A stretch of 58,329 nucleotides of DNA from Sporolactobacillus sp. STSJ-5. GTDB lineage: Bacteria > Bacillota > Bacilli > Bacillales > Sporolactobacillaceae. The notes under the pieces are model-generated. The model saw only the letters and a list, made by a program, of their open reading frames with translations, ran no database searches and had not been told where the DNA came from. Below, piece after piece: positions 42,590 to 52,500 of the stretch. A program made the translations under genes and the position numbers. Location: assembly GCF_024385605.1 (NCBI RefSeq), contig NZ_JANFOJ010000018.1:1-58329 (forward strand), read 5' to 3'. Numbering within the stretch: position 1 is the stretch's first letter; each line of letters begins with the position of its first letter.

Positions 42590-43132
42590 TCAGTGATGTA
42601 GCAGTTTTGAGGATCCGGGGTACGGTTTATCAAGCGGTAGCTTGATACCGGCCGCCGGCACTTCAAACGGTCGTTCGCCGGAAAGGCCGAAGTAAATGTC
42701 CAGCTTGCTGATATCCACTTCCTCCGGATTGTAAAAGTCATTATACTGCAAGGTATGCCTGACACTGTCTAAAATTGTGTACGTCAAGGTTCTCAGATCC
42801 GGAACGGCAAATTCAGCTTTCTGATCATACAGCGGCCATTTGAAAAATGAGGCTTGATCGCTGAAAACGACTGTCATTCCCAATCGTCCAACTGATACCG
42901 GTTCGGCAAGGGAGAGATCCCATCCGGTCAGACGTGCGATTTCCTGAATTTGTTTTTCAGGAGTCAGCGTACCTTGGACATGAACTGGAAATCGCTTAAA
43001 CTGTCCATCCATACCAATAAACAAGGTCCCCGACTCAGTTCTTGGCGCTGTACCGTCATCGATCTTGCTCTCAGCAGCCGATGCGGAAAAGGGCAACAAA
43101 AGAAAGCACATGGCAATGACAACGGATTTCAT
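42590..43132 (-). CDS. Secreted protein of unknown function, about 180 aa
   Basis: Signal peptide MKSVVIAMCFLLLPFSASAAES at the chosen start, 43132. The mature part shows FPVHVQGTLTPEKQIQEIARLTGWDLSLA and DLRTLTYTILDSVRHTLQYNDFYNPEEVDISKLDIYFG, possibly a GerMN-like or DUF4163-like fold, but I cannot place it. The frame is open to ATG 43198, but a start there would give a 22-residue polar lead before the signal peptide. Secreted or periplasm-facing product. Confidence 0.6.
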   Translation of the reverse strand: MKSVVIAMCFLLLPFSASAAESKIDDGTAPRTESGTLFIGMDGQFKRFPVHVQGTLTPEKQIQEIARLTGWDLSLAEPVSVGRLGMTVVFSDQASFFKWPLYDQKAEFAVPDLRTLTYTILDSVRHTLQYNDFYNPEEVDISKLDIYFGLSGERPFEVPAAGIKLPLDKPYPGSSKLLHH

Positions 43133-43253
43133 CAATGATTCATCGCTCATTTCTGTAAAGATTAGAGTGAACAGCACATTAAGATCATGCGCTTTCATTG
43201 TAAGTAGTATCCCTATTTGTCACGGCATCATGCGCCAGTATAAACGAATTCAG

Positions 43254-43355
43254 TTATTTTTTACTTTCTCTTCCTTTAGCCTCATTGTACCAATAGACTG
43301 CAGCCGCCGTAGAAAATAATAACGCGAGTAATCCCAAGGCAATACCCAAGTGCAT
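43254..43355 (-). CDS. Small membrane protein, 33 aa
   Basis: ATG 43355 opens a frame for MHLGIALGLL..., one membrane helix (about residues 3-22) and a charged tail GRESKK. A GGAGTG sequence touches the ATG (spacing 2, short), so TTG two codons later (spacing 8) could be the true start. Hydrophobic-helix-plus-basic-tail is typical of real small membrane proteins, but the match is only to a pattern. Confidence 0.45.
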   Translation of the reverse strand: MHLGIALGLLALLFSTAAAVYWYNEAKGRESKK

Positions 43356-43366
43356 CACTCCATTTT

Positions 43367-43380
43367 TGTAAGCGCTATAA
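43367..43380. promoter_or_regulatory. cre-like site upstream of the 33-aa membrane protein
   Basis: TGTAAGCGCTATAA matches the cre consensus at all but one defined position and overlaps promoter-like TATAAT sequence of the small gene. Low confidence because the gene itself is small. Confidence 0.3.
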
Positions 43381-43428
43381 TATATTTAGTCTATACCCTC
43401 ACAATGCTTACGTCAAAGTTGAAGACAC

Positions 43429-43962
43429 CTATTTAAAAAAAATACTGCGCCTATTTTCATTTGCTGACTTGCTTTTTAAATGAATGAGCATTTCTTCAAC
43501 AGCGCTCAGCAATGCGACCAACCCGACAATCCATAAAAATTCCACGCTCTTGAACGTAATATATACAACGGGAGCCATGAAAATAAGCAGACCCGCCAGC
43601 TTATTTCCCCATGTATGCACGCTGACAAACGCATGGTATTTATATGCCGCAATGAGTAGGCTTATTATTCTGACAGAGGCGATCAAGACAATGAATAGAG
43701 CAAATGGTACAAGAAGATTCCCGGCCCAATAAAAGAATAAAACACATAGAACGCCATACATCATGACATCCGCAAATGAATCCAGACGTGTACCAAACCT
43801 GCTCTGACTGTTAGTTTTCCGTGCAATGACGCCGTCAAGGATATCGGTCAGGCCTGTCAATACGTACAGCACGACAAATATCCAGCTGTTTTTATATGTA
43901 AAAAGAAGCAAGATTACAAAAATGATCCGGCTTATGCTCAAAATATTCGGTAAGTAGTTCAA
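43429..43962 (-). CDS. CDP-alcohol phosphatidyltransferase
   Basis: The catalytic signature DGx2ARx8Gx3Dx3D is exact, DGVIAR-8-G-3-D-3-D, at residues about 42-64, with five to six membrane helices around it. The family makes phosphatidylglycerophosphate, phosphatidylserine, cardiolipin or related lipids; at 177 aa it resembles PgsA-like or uncharacterised short members. ATG 43962, SD GGAGG 8 nt upstream. Not grouped with other lipid genes. Confidence 0.93.
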   Translation of the reverse strand: MNYLPNILSISRIIFVILLLFTYKNSWIFVVLYVLTGLTDILDGVIARKTNSQSRFGTRLDSFADVMMYGVLCVLFFYWAGNLLVPFALFIVLIASVRIISLLIAAYKYHAFVSVHTWGNKLAGLLIFMAPVVYITFKSVEFLWIVGLVALLSAVEEMLIHLKSKSANENRRSIFFK

Positions 43963-44001
43963 AAGGTTCCTCCGGTTGACAGCACATTTCTGAATATCGG
44001 A

Positions 44002-44430
44002 CTATAGCTTTTTCTTATAACCCTTGTGATCTTTTAAAAATCCATAGGATTCATAAAACCCGCAGGCATCCGTTCTGTTTCTTTCAGTCACAAGAATCAT
44101 CTGCGAACACTGTCTTTCCCGTGCCCGTTTTTCCAATTCATTGAGAAGAGCCTTGCCTACACCCATTCGTCGAGCACCACGATCAACAATCATGTTCTCA
44201 ATGACCAAGAAAGGCAGACAGTCTCCGTATAGCTCGTCACACACCACACCCATAACAGAACCGACCAATCGATCCTCTGAAACAGCACTTAATAATATGT
44301 GTGTCTTACGCTGATTTATTTTTCTAAATTGTGCCTTCATTTGATCGATATTGGAATCTTCATTCCAAAACTGGCGATACAAGATTGCGAGTTGTGGCAG
44401 GTCCTCAAGCTCCATTTGTCTTATATTCAT
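44002..44430 (-). CDS. GNAT-family N-acetyltransferase, 142 aa
   Basis: IENMIVDRGARRMGVGKALLNELEKRA is the acetyl-CoA loop; CGFYESYGFLKDHKGYKKKL closes the fold. SD TGAGGTGA 4-6 nt upstream of ATG. Follows the S66 peptidase gene by 22 nt on the same strand; MccF-like peptidases and acetyltransferases can act together in self-protection against peptide-nucleotide toxins (inference). Confidence 0.9.
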   Translation of the reverse strand: MNIRQMELEDLPQLAILYRQFWNEDSNIDQMKAQFRKINQRKTHILLSAVSEDRLVGSVMGVVCDELYGDCLPFLVIENMIVDRGARRMGVGKALLNELEKRARERQCSQMILVTERNRTDACGFYESYGFLKDHKGYKKKL

Positions 44431-44452
44431 CGACTCACCTCAGAACATAGGT

Positions 44453-45496
44453 TCACAGTTTAACAACACCAGATTCCAAAATAGCAAAACCGGGTTCATC
44501 GCAACGAATCTCAGCGAGTGCTCCGTATGGCAGGAGACATTTTGGTTCGTTGTGACCGAAACTGCCGTTATATAAAACCGGCAGTTCTTCTTTGCTAAAT
44601 TCCGCCAGAATTCTTTTAATAATTTCCTTATATTCTTCGTAAAACGTTCCTCTGAACGGTTTGCCGAAAACCAGGCCATTAATTCGATCAAAAATGCCCA
44701 TCATGCCATAGCTTCTCAAACTGTCTTCAAGCAGCCAAACCGGAGGCATTTCCTCAGATGTTTCAAGAAAAAGTATGGCATCATCGAAGTCGTTTAATTC
44801 CGGGAAAAGTGAGGTACCTTTGATCATGTCAATGACTTCCAGACAACCTCCGATCAGGCGCCCGGTTATTATTCCCGTTCCCTGTATGAGTTCGTAATCC
44901 GTATTTTTCTCGAATTTTCTTAGTACATTTTTATTTCCGATCACCCATTCAAGGCGCTGCGCTGTATATTCCTTAGAAACCGGAATCTCACCAATTGGCG
45001 CACTACTGAAGAGCACTTTATTCGCCCACTCCAAAGTATAGTCGGACATTTTGACGTTCTCAGCAAAATCATTCAGCAGCGACAAGCCGTAAAAACTTGA
45101 GATCCCCGCTTTAAGACAGAGAAAGTGAGTAACTGTACTGTCCGAATAGCCGGTCACGATTTTCGGATTGTTGCGGATCACATCAAAATCAATATAAGGG
45201 AGCATGCGGATGCTGTCGCTGCCGCCAATGCAGGAAATAATAGCCTTAATCGATGAATCGGCAAAAGCCTGCATCAAATCCTCTGCCCGTTTTTCCGGAT
45301 GTTTGTAAACATACTCCGTGCCTTTCAAAGTGTTTGGCATTTCAACTACTTTTAATCCGAAAACTTGTTCCAAGCGTTGCTTCCCTTGCAAGTAACGCCA
45401 GTTAATTGCTTCGTCCCCAGCTCCGCCCCACGACGAGCTGACCGTTGCCACCGTGTCACCAGGCTTAAGCATCGGTGGCTTGATTAAATTCAGCAT
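44453..45496 (-). CDS. S66-family peptidase, MccF-like
   Basis: Nucleophile Ser in VTGYSDSTV, N-terminal PGDTVATVSSS, and ISCIGGSDSIRMLPYID follow the MccF/LD-carboxypeptidase pattern, with Glu in LFLETSEEMPP and a His in FGHNEPKCLLPYGA. MccF cleaves the amide of microcin C-type compounds; LdcA trims murein peptides. The insert LRSYGMMGIFDRINGLVFGKPFRG is characteristic of MccF-like members. ATG 45496, SD AAAGGAAAA. Confidence 0.9.
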   Translation of the reverse strand: MLNLIKPPMLKPGDTVATVSSSWGGAGDEAINWRYLQGKQRLEQVFGLKVVEMPNTLKGTEYVYKHPEKRAEDLMQAFADSSIKAIISCIGGSDSIRMLPYIDFDVIRNNPKIVTGYSDSTVTHFLCLKAGISSFYGLSLLNDFAENVKMSDYTLEWANKVLFSSAPIGEIPVSKEYTAQRLEWVIGNKNVLRKFEKNTDYELIQGTGIITGRLIGGCLEVIDMIKGTSLFPELNDFDDAILFLETSEEMPPVWLLEDSLRSYGMMGIFDRINGLVFGKPFRGTFYEEYKEIIKRILAEFSKEELPVLYNGSFGHNEPKCLLPYGALAEIRCDEPGFAILESGVVKL

Positions 45497-45541
45497 ATAT
45501 GTGTTTTCCTTTCGACAATGCACAGGTTCTCAAGAACACTG

Positions 45542-45742
45542 TTAATCATTTTCAATTACACGTGCAACATCATGGCCACATTCCGCACATTTTCCCTTTA
45601 AGATAATACCGAAACGATCCCTATTAATCGTATAACCTACAATTTCAACTGCTTTGCCGCAATTTGTGCAAAAGACATTTCGCTTCAATTGTTCTCGAGT
45701 TTGTTTAGGAATAGCTAACCATTTTTCATTTGCAGTAGTCAT
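45542..45742 (-). CDS. Small zinc-ribbon protein, 66 aa
   Basis: Two CxxC pairs, CTNC and CAEC, with intervening beta-strand residues make a zinc ribbon. The N-terminus WLAIPKQTREQLKRN is helical. ATG 45742 is in a good position, with a GGTAATGAGAG-type ribosome binding site. Function unknown; 45 nt before the S66 gene start on the same strand. Confidence 0.75.
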   Translation of the reverse strand: MTTANEKWLAIPKQTREQLKRNVFCTNCGKAVEIVGYTINRDRFGIILKGKCAECGHDVARVIEND

Positions 45743-45917
45743 TCTCTCATTACCTTCGATTCAAGTTTTTTTCACATCTTGACCATACCATCAATTGAAT
45801 GAAAACCTCTGCAATGATAAAAGCCTTCCATTTCGTCATTTCTGGATGTGAATACGATTGTATTCATTATACCTTTTATCCTTCAATCATTTCTCACATT
45901 CATTGAGCAATGGCTCT

Positions 45918-46133
45918 TTACTTTAAAAATATTGATACGACAATAAAACCTATTGTGATGACAAGGATAAGTAGTCCAATCCCCTTCCAGCCTAAGCTGC
46001 CCACTAAATCAACAAGACTGCCATTTTTTGCCCTATTAAACGCATCGTTCAAAGTTCCGGTTGGATTTCTTTTTAATTCTTCTTGTCTCAGTCTTTCTCT
46101 TCTTTTTTCAGGTGTTTCTTTGTCATCACTCAT
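45918..46133 (-). CDS. DUF6366 family small membrane protein, 71 aa
   Basis: MSDDKETPEKRRERLRQEELKRNPTGTLNDAFNRA and SLVDLVGSLGWKGIGLLILVITIGF match the DUF6366 pattern: a charged N-terminal half and one C-terminal helix. ATG 46133 with GGGGGTG 8 nt upstream. Function unknown; common in Bacillaceae. Confidence 0.85.
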   Translation of the reverse strand: MSDDKETPEKRRERLRQEELKRNPTGTLNDAFNRAKNGSLVDLVGSLGWKGIGLLILVITIGFIVVSIFLK

Positions 46134-46275
46134 GACCACACCCCCACTTTCTATGATTTTAACCACTGTCTCTTAGTTTCTTTAAAATATAGACGGATAC
46201 TGCAAAAAACTGCTCTATCAATAAACTACAATCTCATTTAATTTAATGACTATTAACAGAAAATCCTTTTCGATC

Positions 46276-46782
46276 CTATAGCTGATAAATATAACGCATT
46301 TCAGTCATCTGCTTCCCGCTAATATCCGATTGTTCCTTCGTCCCATCAAACGTATAGCCGTATTTTTCGTAGAATTTTCTCGCCCGTCGGTTCTCTTCAA
46401 ACACCCATAAAGAGATCGTATGATAGGCGTGCTTCTTCAAATGGTTTACGGCAAAATCCATAAGCTGTCTGCCACAACCCGTTCCCCATACATCAGCAAT
46501 GCAATAAATTGCACTGATTTCCGCAGTATCTTCAGACGCATCTTTGTCCCTTGAATGGCCAATCGACATCATTCCTACAGGCTTTCCTTTTAAATAGGCA
46601 CCATAAAATTCATGTTGACTGATGGAAATCGCTTTTCTAAAAAAAGTCGCTCGCGATTCTGACGTCAACTGATCTAGAAACGTTTGCGGGACAATACCTC
46701 GATATGCCTGTTTCCATGATGTCGCATGCACGAACCCGAGGTCCTCAGCATTTGCCAAAACCGCTTTCATAATTTCAAGCAT
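46276..46782 (-). CDS. GNAT-family N-acetyltransferase, 168 aa
   Basis: HATSWKQAYRGIVPQTFLDQL is the family start, AIYCIADVWGTGCGRQLMDFAVNHL the acetyl-CoA loop, and FYEKYGYTFDGTKEQSDISGKQMTEMRY the end. Start at 46782 or the Met four codons on. Substrate unknown. Confidence 0.9.
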   Translation of the reverse strand: MLEIMKAVLANAEDLGFVHATSWKQAYRGIVPQTFLDQLTSESRATFFRKAISISQHEFYGAYLKGKPVGMMSIGHSRDKDASEDTAEISAIYCIADVWGTGCGRQLMDFAVNHLKKHAYHTISLWVFEENRRARKFYEKYGYTFDGTKEQSDISGKQMTEMRYIYQL

Positions 46783-46836
46783 GTCAACGCATCCTTTCGT
46801 TACATATAGCCTATATACTTCATAAAAAAAACACGT

Positions 46837-47721
46837 TCAGTTTTTTCTTCCGGTCAGTGCCACAACATTTATCGTTGCAATATCCCACATTTTTTCCCCA
46901 TTTTCATAGCAATGGATACGTTCATCAAACCGGTGATTGATTAACTCGTTCAAACGGCTTCGTTCTTGCTTGGTTAATGCAGCAGGATTCAAATTAAGCG
47001 CCTTGCTCATGCTATTTAACATGAACAAACGATTCACATTGATGCACTCAATTGCGCGTTCAACCGGCACATCAGCACTATCTGGTGCATAGCTCACCAG
47101 TGACATCACGTTGACATTAATGTCTCGAAATCCGTTTTTCTCCATTATTGGTGCATACTCTGACACTGATAGCGGATACTTCCGAATCTGAATTGGTGCC
47201 TCGGGCGCGGCCTGGAATGCCTTCTCAAATAGTTTTTGTTCTTCTCCGGCGGTCGGTTGCCAATTTTCACCACTCAGATTCAGCCCTGGCAATACTGTAA
47301 GCACGGCTATTGTTCCCCCAGGTTTTAAGACACGGTATTGTTCATGTAAAAAAGCGTTAGGTTCAATATGTTCCATGACCGTGAATGAATAGCACAAATC
47401 AAAGGTTTGATCAGTGAAAGGCATAGCAGTAGCATCGCCATTAGCAAACATGCAATCCAGTCCAAGTTCATGAGATTTTGCTTTCGCAAAAGCAATATGC
47501 CCCGAGTCAAAATCAAGTCCGGTGACTGTCGTGTGCGGTAAATAGGTTTTGACTCGATGAGCGAACAAACCGCTGCCGCACCCGACTTCAAGTACGGACA
47601 TACCGTCTTGAATCCGCAACAAGTCCAACCATTTTGTTTTGTTCCCATCATGAAAACGCAATGCTCTGGATCGGTAAAGTTCTTCTGAAGTTTGTACATA
47701 ATCGGACCAATTGCTATACAC
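46837..47721 (-). CDS. Class I SAM-dependent methyltransferase, 294 aa
   Basis: SAM motif I VLEVGCGSGLFAHRV, motif II GLDFDSGHIAFAKA, FANGDATAMPF, and the post-motif LKPGGTIAVLTVL, as in ubiE/small-molecule methyltransferases. The N-terminal RALRFHDGNKTKWLDLL and C-terminal helical region probably form the acceptor site. Substrate unknown. Confidence 0.92.
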   Translation of the reverse strand: MYSNWSDYVQTSEELYRSRALRFHDGNKTKWLDLLRIQDGMSVLEVGCGSGLFAHRVKTYLPHTTVTGLDFDSGHIAFAKAKSHELGLDCMFANGDATAMPFTDQTFDLCYSFTVMEHIEPNAFLHEQYRVLKPGGTIAVLTVLPGLNLSGENWQPTAGEEQKLFEKAFQAAPEAPIQIRKYPLSVSEYAPIMEKNGFRDINVNVMSLVSYAPDSADVPVERAIECINVNRLFMLNSMSKALNLNPAALTKQERSRLNELINHRFDERIHCYENGEKMWDIATINVVALTGRKN

Positions 47722-47798
47722 AATGCCATCTCCCTAACCACTTTTATTTGAAGCACAACTTCCTCATTCATGGTACTCTATCTTCATAAGGAAACGGG

Positions 47799-48452
47799 GT
47801 GCGGACAATACTTATAAAAGAGTTTTGCGCAGAAAACTTCACACAAATTCCTGCGGCCATTGATCATGGTGCCGATCGCATTGAACTTTGTGACAATCTG
47901 GCTGTTGGCGGCACCACCGTCAGTTATGGCGTGATGGCGCATTCCGTTCAGTACTGTCATTCCCGCAACGTGCCGGTCATGGTGATGATCCGACCGCGCG
48001 GCGGAAATTTTGTCTATAAAGACTTCGAAATTCAAATGATGCGCGCAGACATCAAGCAAGCACGTCTGCTAAAAGCCGATGGTATTGTCGTCGGATGCCT
48101 GACCGAACAAAATCAGCTCAATACTGCCGCAACGGCTAAATTAATTGAAGCAGCTACCGATCTGGAAATCACCTTTCATATGGCCTTTGATCAGCTATCC
48201 CCGGAGAATCAGCTTTCTGCCATTGACTGGCTGGCAGAGCATCATGTAAAACGGATCCTGACCCATGGAGGATCGATGAACGAGCCGATAGAGCGCCATT
48301 TTGGCTATTTACAGCGGCTCATTCAATATGCGGCGGGCCAATTAATCCTTTTGCCGGGCGGAGGCATTTCCTCACAGAATGCGGCTTCCGTTTCAAAAAA
48401 CTTAAACGTCCAAGAAGTACATGGAACGAGAATTGTCCCCATTGCCGACTAA
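47799..48452 (+). CDS. cutC: CutC family protein
   Basis: TIM-barrel CutC: IKEFCAENF, GADRIELCDNLAVGGTTVSYG, VPVMVMIRPRGGNFVY, ADGIVVGCL, ITFHMAFDQ and ILTHGG are all diagnostic. It has been linked to copper homeostasis but the enzyme reaction is not established. Start is GTG 47799 with AAGGAA 5 nt upstream. Length 217 is at the short end of the family (usually 210-250). Confidence 0.93.
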   Translation: MRTILIKEFCAENFTQIPAAIDHGADRIELCDNLAVGGTTVSYGVMAHSVQYCHSRNVPVMVMIRPRGGNFVYKDFEIQMMRADIKQARLLKADGIVVGCLTEQNQLNTAATAKLIEAATDLEITFHMAFDQLSPENQLSAIDWLAEHHVKRILTHGGSMNEPIERHFGYLQRLIQYAAGQLILLPGGGISSQNAASVSKNLNVQEVHGTRIVPIAD

Positions 48453-48455
48453 GCC

Positions 48456-49493
48456 TTATTTAAGTATCTTTTTATACACGTTCAAGAAATTGCCGCCGAT
48501 AATCAAGCCGATTTCTTCATCGCTGTAACCACGGCGAATCAATTCTTCCGTGAAAAGCGGCAGTTCCCTATGACTGGAGATCACGTCATACGAATCCCTC
48601 GTGTGTCCCGCAGGCTTAAGGGGAATCTCGCTCAGAAAGTTGCAAATATCCAGACCGATCCCGACATGCTCGATCCCTGCAAGATTTACCATGTAGTCGA
48701 GATGATCAATCAAATGACTGACATCGCCGTCCTCATAACTATCGGATACAAATGCGTTAAATCCGTTCATGCCGATCACTCCGCCCCTAGCAGCCAGCTC
48801 GCATAGTTGTTCATCGGTTAAGTTGCGCATCGACGAGGCAATGGAACGCGCATTGGAATGTGAGGCAATAATGGGGCCATTCGTCCGCTCGAGTACATCG
48901 GCCAAGCCAACATCGTTCAAATGACTGACGTCAATGATCATATTCAGCTTCTCCGCTTCTTTAACCAGCTGAACACCGAACTCTGTCAAACCGCCTTGAT
49001 GTCCCTCATCTACAGTGTGGAAATGACTTCCGTCAGCCGCAAAATTACGTCTGCTCCAAGTCAACCCGACAAAACGGACGCCCAGTTTATAAAAAATCTG
49101 TAAGAGTCCGAGATCATTCGTTAATGGATCCACACCTTCGAGAGAAAGCAAAATTGCGAGTTTATGATGCGCATGGGCATCAATAATTTCGTCATAGGTT
49201 GTACAGAGCTGGAGCTTATCCGGGGATTCTTCAATTTCCGAATATAGCGCGCTCACTTGATCGAGCGCCATTTTCAGCCCCATCTCCGGCAGATACTCAC
49301 TTTCAATGAACAGTGAGCAGACCAGTGCACTGACCCCGCCTGCGCGAAGAATCGGCAGAAACTCTGTTTCGATTACTTTTCGATAGCCGAGTTTCCGACG
49401 CAGATCTACTTCCATTAAGAGATCAAAATGCGCATCAAGCGCAATATACTGCTCATGCAGTCGTTTCGCGTGTTCCTGTATCGATTCCGCCAA
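48456..49493 (-). CDS. Membrane-type dipeptidase (M19)
   Basis: Zinc ligands HFD (in ALDAHFDLLMEVD), SLEGVDPL, IDVSHLNDVGLADV and IIASHSNARSIASSMRNLTDEQL all match the M19 renal-dipeptidase pattern; the last residues are the family end IIGGNFLNVYKKI. It hydrolyses dipeptides, possibly D-amino acid-containing. Length 345 is normal. No signal peptide. Convergent with cutC, stops 4 nt apart. Confidence 0.93.
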   Translation of the reverse strand: MAESIQEHAKRLHEQYIALDAHFDLLMEVDLRRKLGYRKVIETEFLPILRAGGVSALVCSLFIESEYLPEMGLKMALDQVSALYSEIEESPDKLQLCTTYDEIIDAHAHHKLAILLSLEGVDPLTNDLGLLQIFYKLGVRFVGLTWSRRNFAADGSHFHTVDEGHQGGLTEFGVQLVKEAEKLNMIIDVSHLNDVGLADVLERTNGPIIASHSNARSIASSMRNLTDEQLCELAARGGVIGMNGFNAFVSDSYEDGDVSHLIDHLDYMVNLAGIEHVGIGLDICNFLSEIPLKPAGHTRDSYDVISSHRELPLFTEELIRRGYSDEEIGLIIGGNFLNVYKKILK

Positions 49494-49575
49494 CGTAAGT
49501 CCCTCCCTGTAAGCAACTCAAGATAATTGATGAGGATCATGAGAAGATAAAATAACGTAATCGAAAAAATTATTT

Positions 49576-52500
49576 TTATTTCAATTCATCATCCAGCGGA
49601 ACAACAAATTCATCCAGTGTTTTTCTCCATTGACGTTTCATCTCTGGACCATATTTCAGTGGTTTGGCATCTGAATGAACAACTTTGTATTGATCAAATC
49701 GTTTACTGTCAATGATACTTCCGATATTCGGTATGGGGTCTGCCCCCACTACATATTGAATTGCTGATGAATAGAGCTCATTTTTATCCACAAACCAGGT
49801 ATTCGCAAACACCTCGATCACATGATTACGAGCTTGTGTGAAATACCGACGCTTCACAACAAGAACATCTTCACCCGGATCAATCTCCTTGTTATCAATC
49901 GCATTCAATATTTTCCGATAGATTTGTTTGACATTTTCCGCTTTATTCAATTTTTGAAGTGCCTTTTCAATTTCATCACGGATATCTTGATTATGTGCAG
50001 TATAAGTGTCTAATAGTCGATCAATATACGCAGAATCAATATCGTACGCCTTTTTCGCATTTTCTCCAAAGAATTCAATTTCTGATAAGTCCGGTCCTAT
50101 ACCAACCGGACCAATTGGCAATGATCCTTTCACCGTATTATAGACACCCCTATATTCGTCTAATGTTTGGACTTGTTCTTGAAGTACTTTTGATTTTTCC
50201 ATTTCATCATTATAGTCATCATAGGTGACAAGCGCTTCATAAGAATGATTCAGTTCCTGGAATGCTTTCACAAAATCAATTCGCATATTAACTGGCGAAT
50301 GCTCGTCAATATCTGCTAAGTTAGGTATTGATGTTAATACTTTATGTGCTTTGATGAATCGCTTCTTCGATTCGTCATAGGTTGGATACACGAGGTTAGT
50401 TTCTTTTTGTTCCGATGAGTATAGCTTTATCGCTTCTGCCACATTCTTCTCCATTGTATAAGGCTTACGGAAGGTGACAATCAATCCCTTGCTCTTTCCC
50501 GGATAGGTTCGGTTGGTACGAGAGAACGCTTGGATCAGGTTTGCATAACTTAGGTTGCGATCCACAAACAGCGTTTGGATTGTCGGTGCATCAAAGCCAG
50601 TCAGTAAGCGGTCCACAACAATCACAAGATCAATTTGTTTCCCAAATTCTTTAAACTCTGCCTTCTTACGAGCCAGTCGATTATTGATGTCGCCATTGTA
50701 ACGTTCAAGATCCTCTATAGACCAAGCAGTATGGTAATACGTATTATATTGTTTGATGATTTTTTCCATTTCATCTTGAATTTGTTTCGCATGATCTTCA
50801 TTTTCTTGAACCGAATATGTAATCGCGATTCGTGGAAAGTCAGGATCTTCAATGATACGTCCTGTTCGCATGGGATGATCGGAAAATTCTTTAGTTAACC
50901 ACTCTGGATCTTTAGTTAGTTCCTTGATCGCATAATAATAACGTTTTGCCATATCAATCGAGCTGGTCGTCAAAATAGCAGATTTTTGCGGGTGACCATT
51001 TTGAAAATCAAATTTGATATAGGCATTATCCGGGCGGAAAATCTTATGCAACACCTTTTGAATATGTTCGTCACGTTCAAAAACAGTAGGTTCCAGGTAC
51101 TGTTCTTTTTTGATCCCATCCTTTTGATCAATCAGATCATTAATTCCATCCACACTATAGCTCGCGTACTTTTCGTTTACTTTCAATTGTTTATAAATGT
51201 AATTATTCAAAGAATTAGAGTCAATCGTATCTTCATGTTCGACCTGAAAACCTAAGACAGCGCCATCATCTAAGGCATTTTTAATTGTATAGGTATGGAG
51301 CACTTCGCCGTATTGATCACAGGTTGTTCGAGCCAATTGACCTTGAGCTTGTTTTTTGTTTTCATCAAATATGGGCGTGCCTGTAAAGCCAAACCAGGTT
51401 GAATTGGGAAAAAATTTTTTAATGGCTTCCATACCTTCCGCACTTAACGCTCGATGGCATTCATCAACAACAAAGACAATATGTCGGCCAAGTAATTTCT
51501 TAAATCGTTGTGTTCCATTTCGCTCTTCTTGTCTTTGCGCATAGCGCAACGCGGCTTCTAGTTTTTGACGTGTGGTAATGATCACCGTATTGGAATTCGC
51601 ATCAGTTAAGAGCGTTGCACTTAACTCCTTCGCACTACCTGTACCTACAATCAGGCTATTCGACTTTGCACTGCCTGAAGAAATACCCGTATTGAATTCT
51701 GAAGCAAATTTTGTGAATTCCGTGGTGGTTTGATTGTCCAAGTCTTTTCGGTCAATCAACATAATCGTGCGATCAACGCCTGGTTTACGTGCTAATAACT
51801 TCGTTGAAACAAAGCTCGTTAATGTCTTCCCTGATCCTGTCGCATGCCAAACGTAACCTGACTCATGTTTCATCGCAGAGGTAAACAAAGCTTCAATCGC
51901 ATGGATTTGATATGGATGTAAAACCATTAATGCTTTGTTGTCTTGGTCTTCGCTGACAATCATATAATTAGCAATCAACCGATGAGCATCCGGAATATTC
52001 AGAACTTGTTTAACAAATTCATAGAGATTTTCCACTTTACGATTATCTTTAGTTCGCCAACTAAAGACAAACTTTTTGAACATATTCCTTGGCATTGTAT
52101 TGGCAAAATAACGCGTTGTTTGTTCATTTGAAATGACGAACAGTTGCAAAGTTGAAAATATATTATTCCGAAACATTCCTTCTTCAGCGTATTTTTTTAT
52201 CTGATTGAATGCCTGAAATACCCCGTCTTTTGCACTAACCTGTTTCAATTCAATTTGAACAATCGGCAGCCCATTAATTAATAGGGTTACATCAAAACGT
52301 CGATTACGACCTTCCGTCTCGATCTTTTGTTTCGCAATTTGATGAACCACTTCATAGGTAGAGATTCCTCCACCAATGTCTTGATTGGAATACAAAATTA
52401 GAGATAGCGAACCAAGAGAAACATCTTCTCGTTCTATGCGAATTCGAGCAATCCCATTTTCCCCTTTAAGCCATTTTGCAGCATCAAAAGGAGTCTGCGT

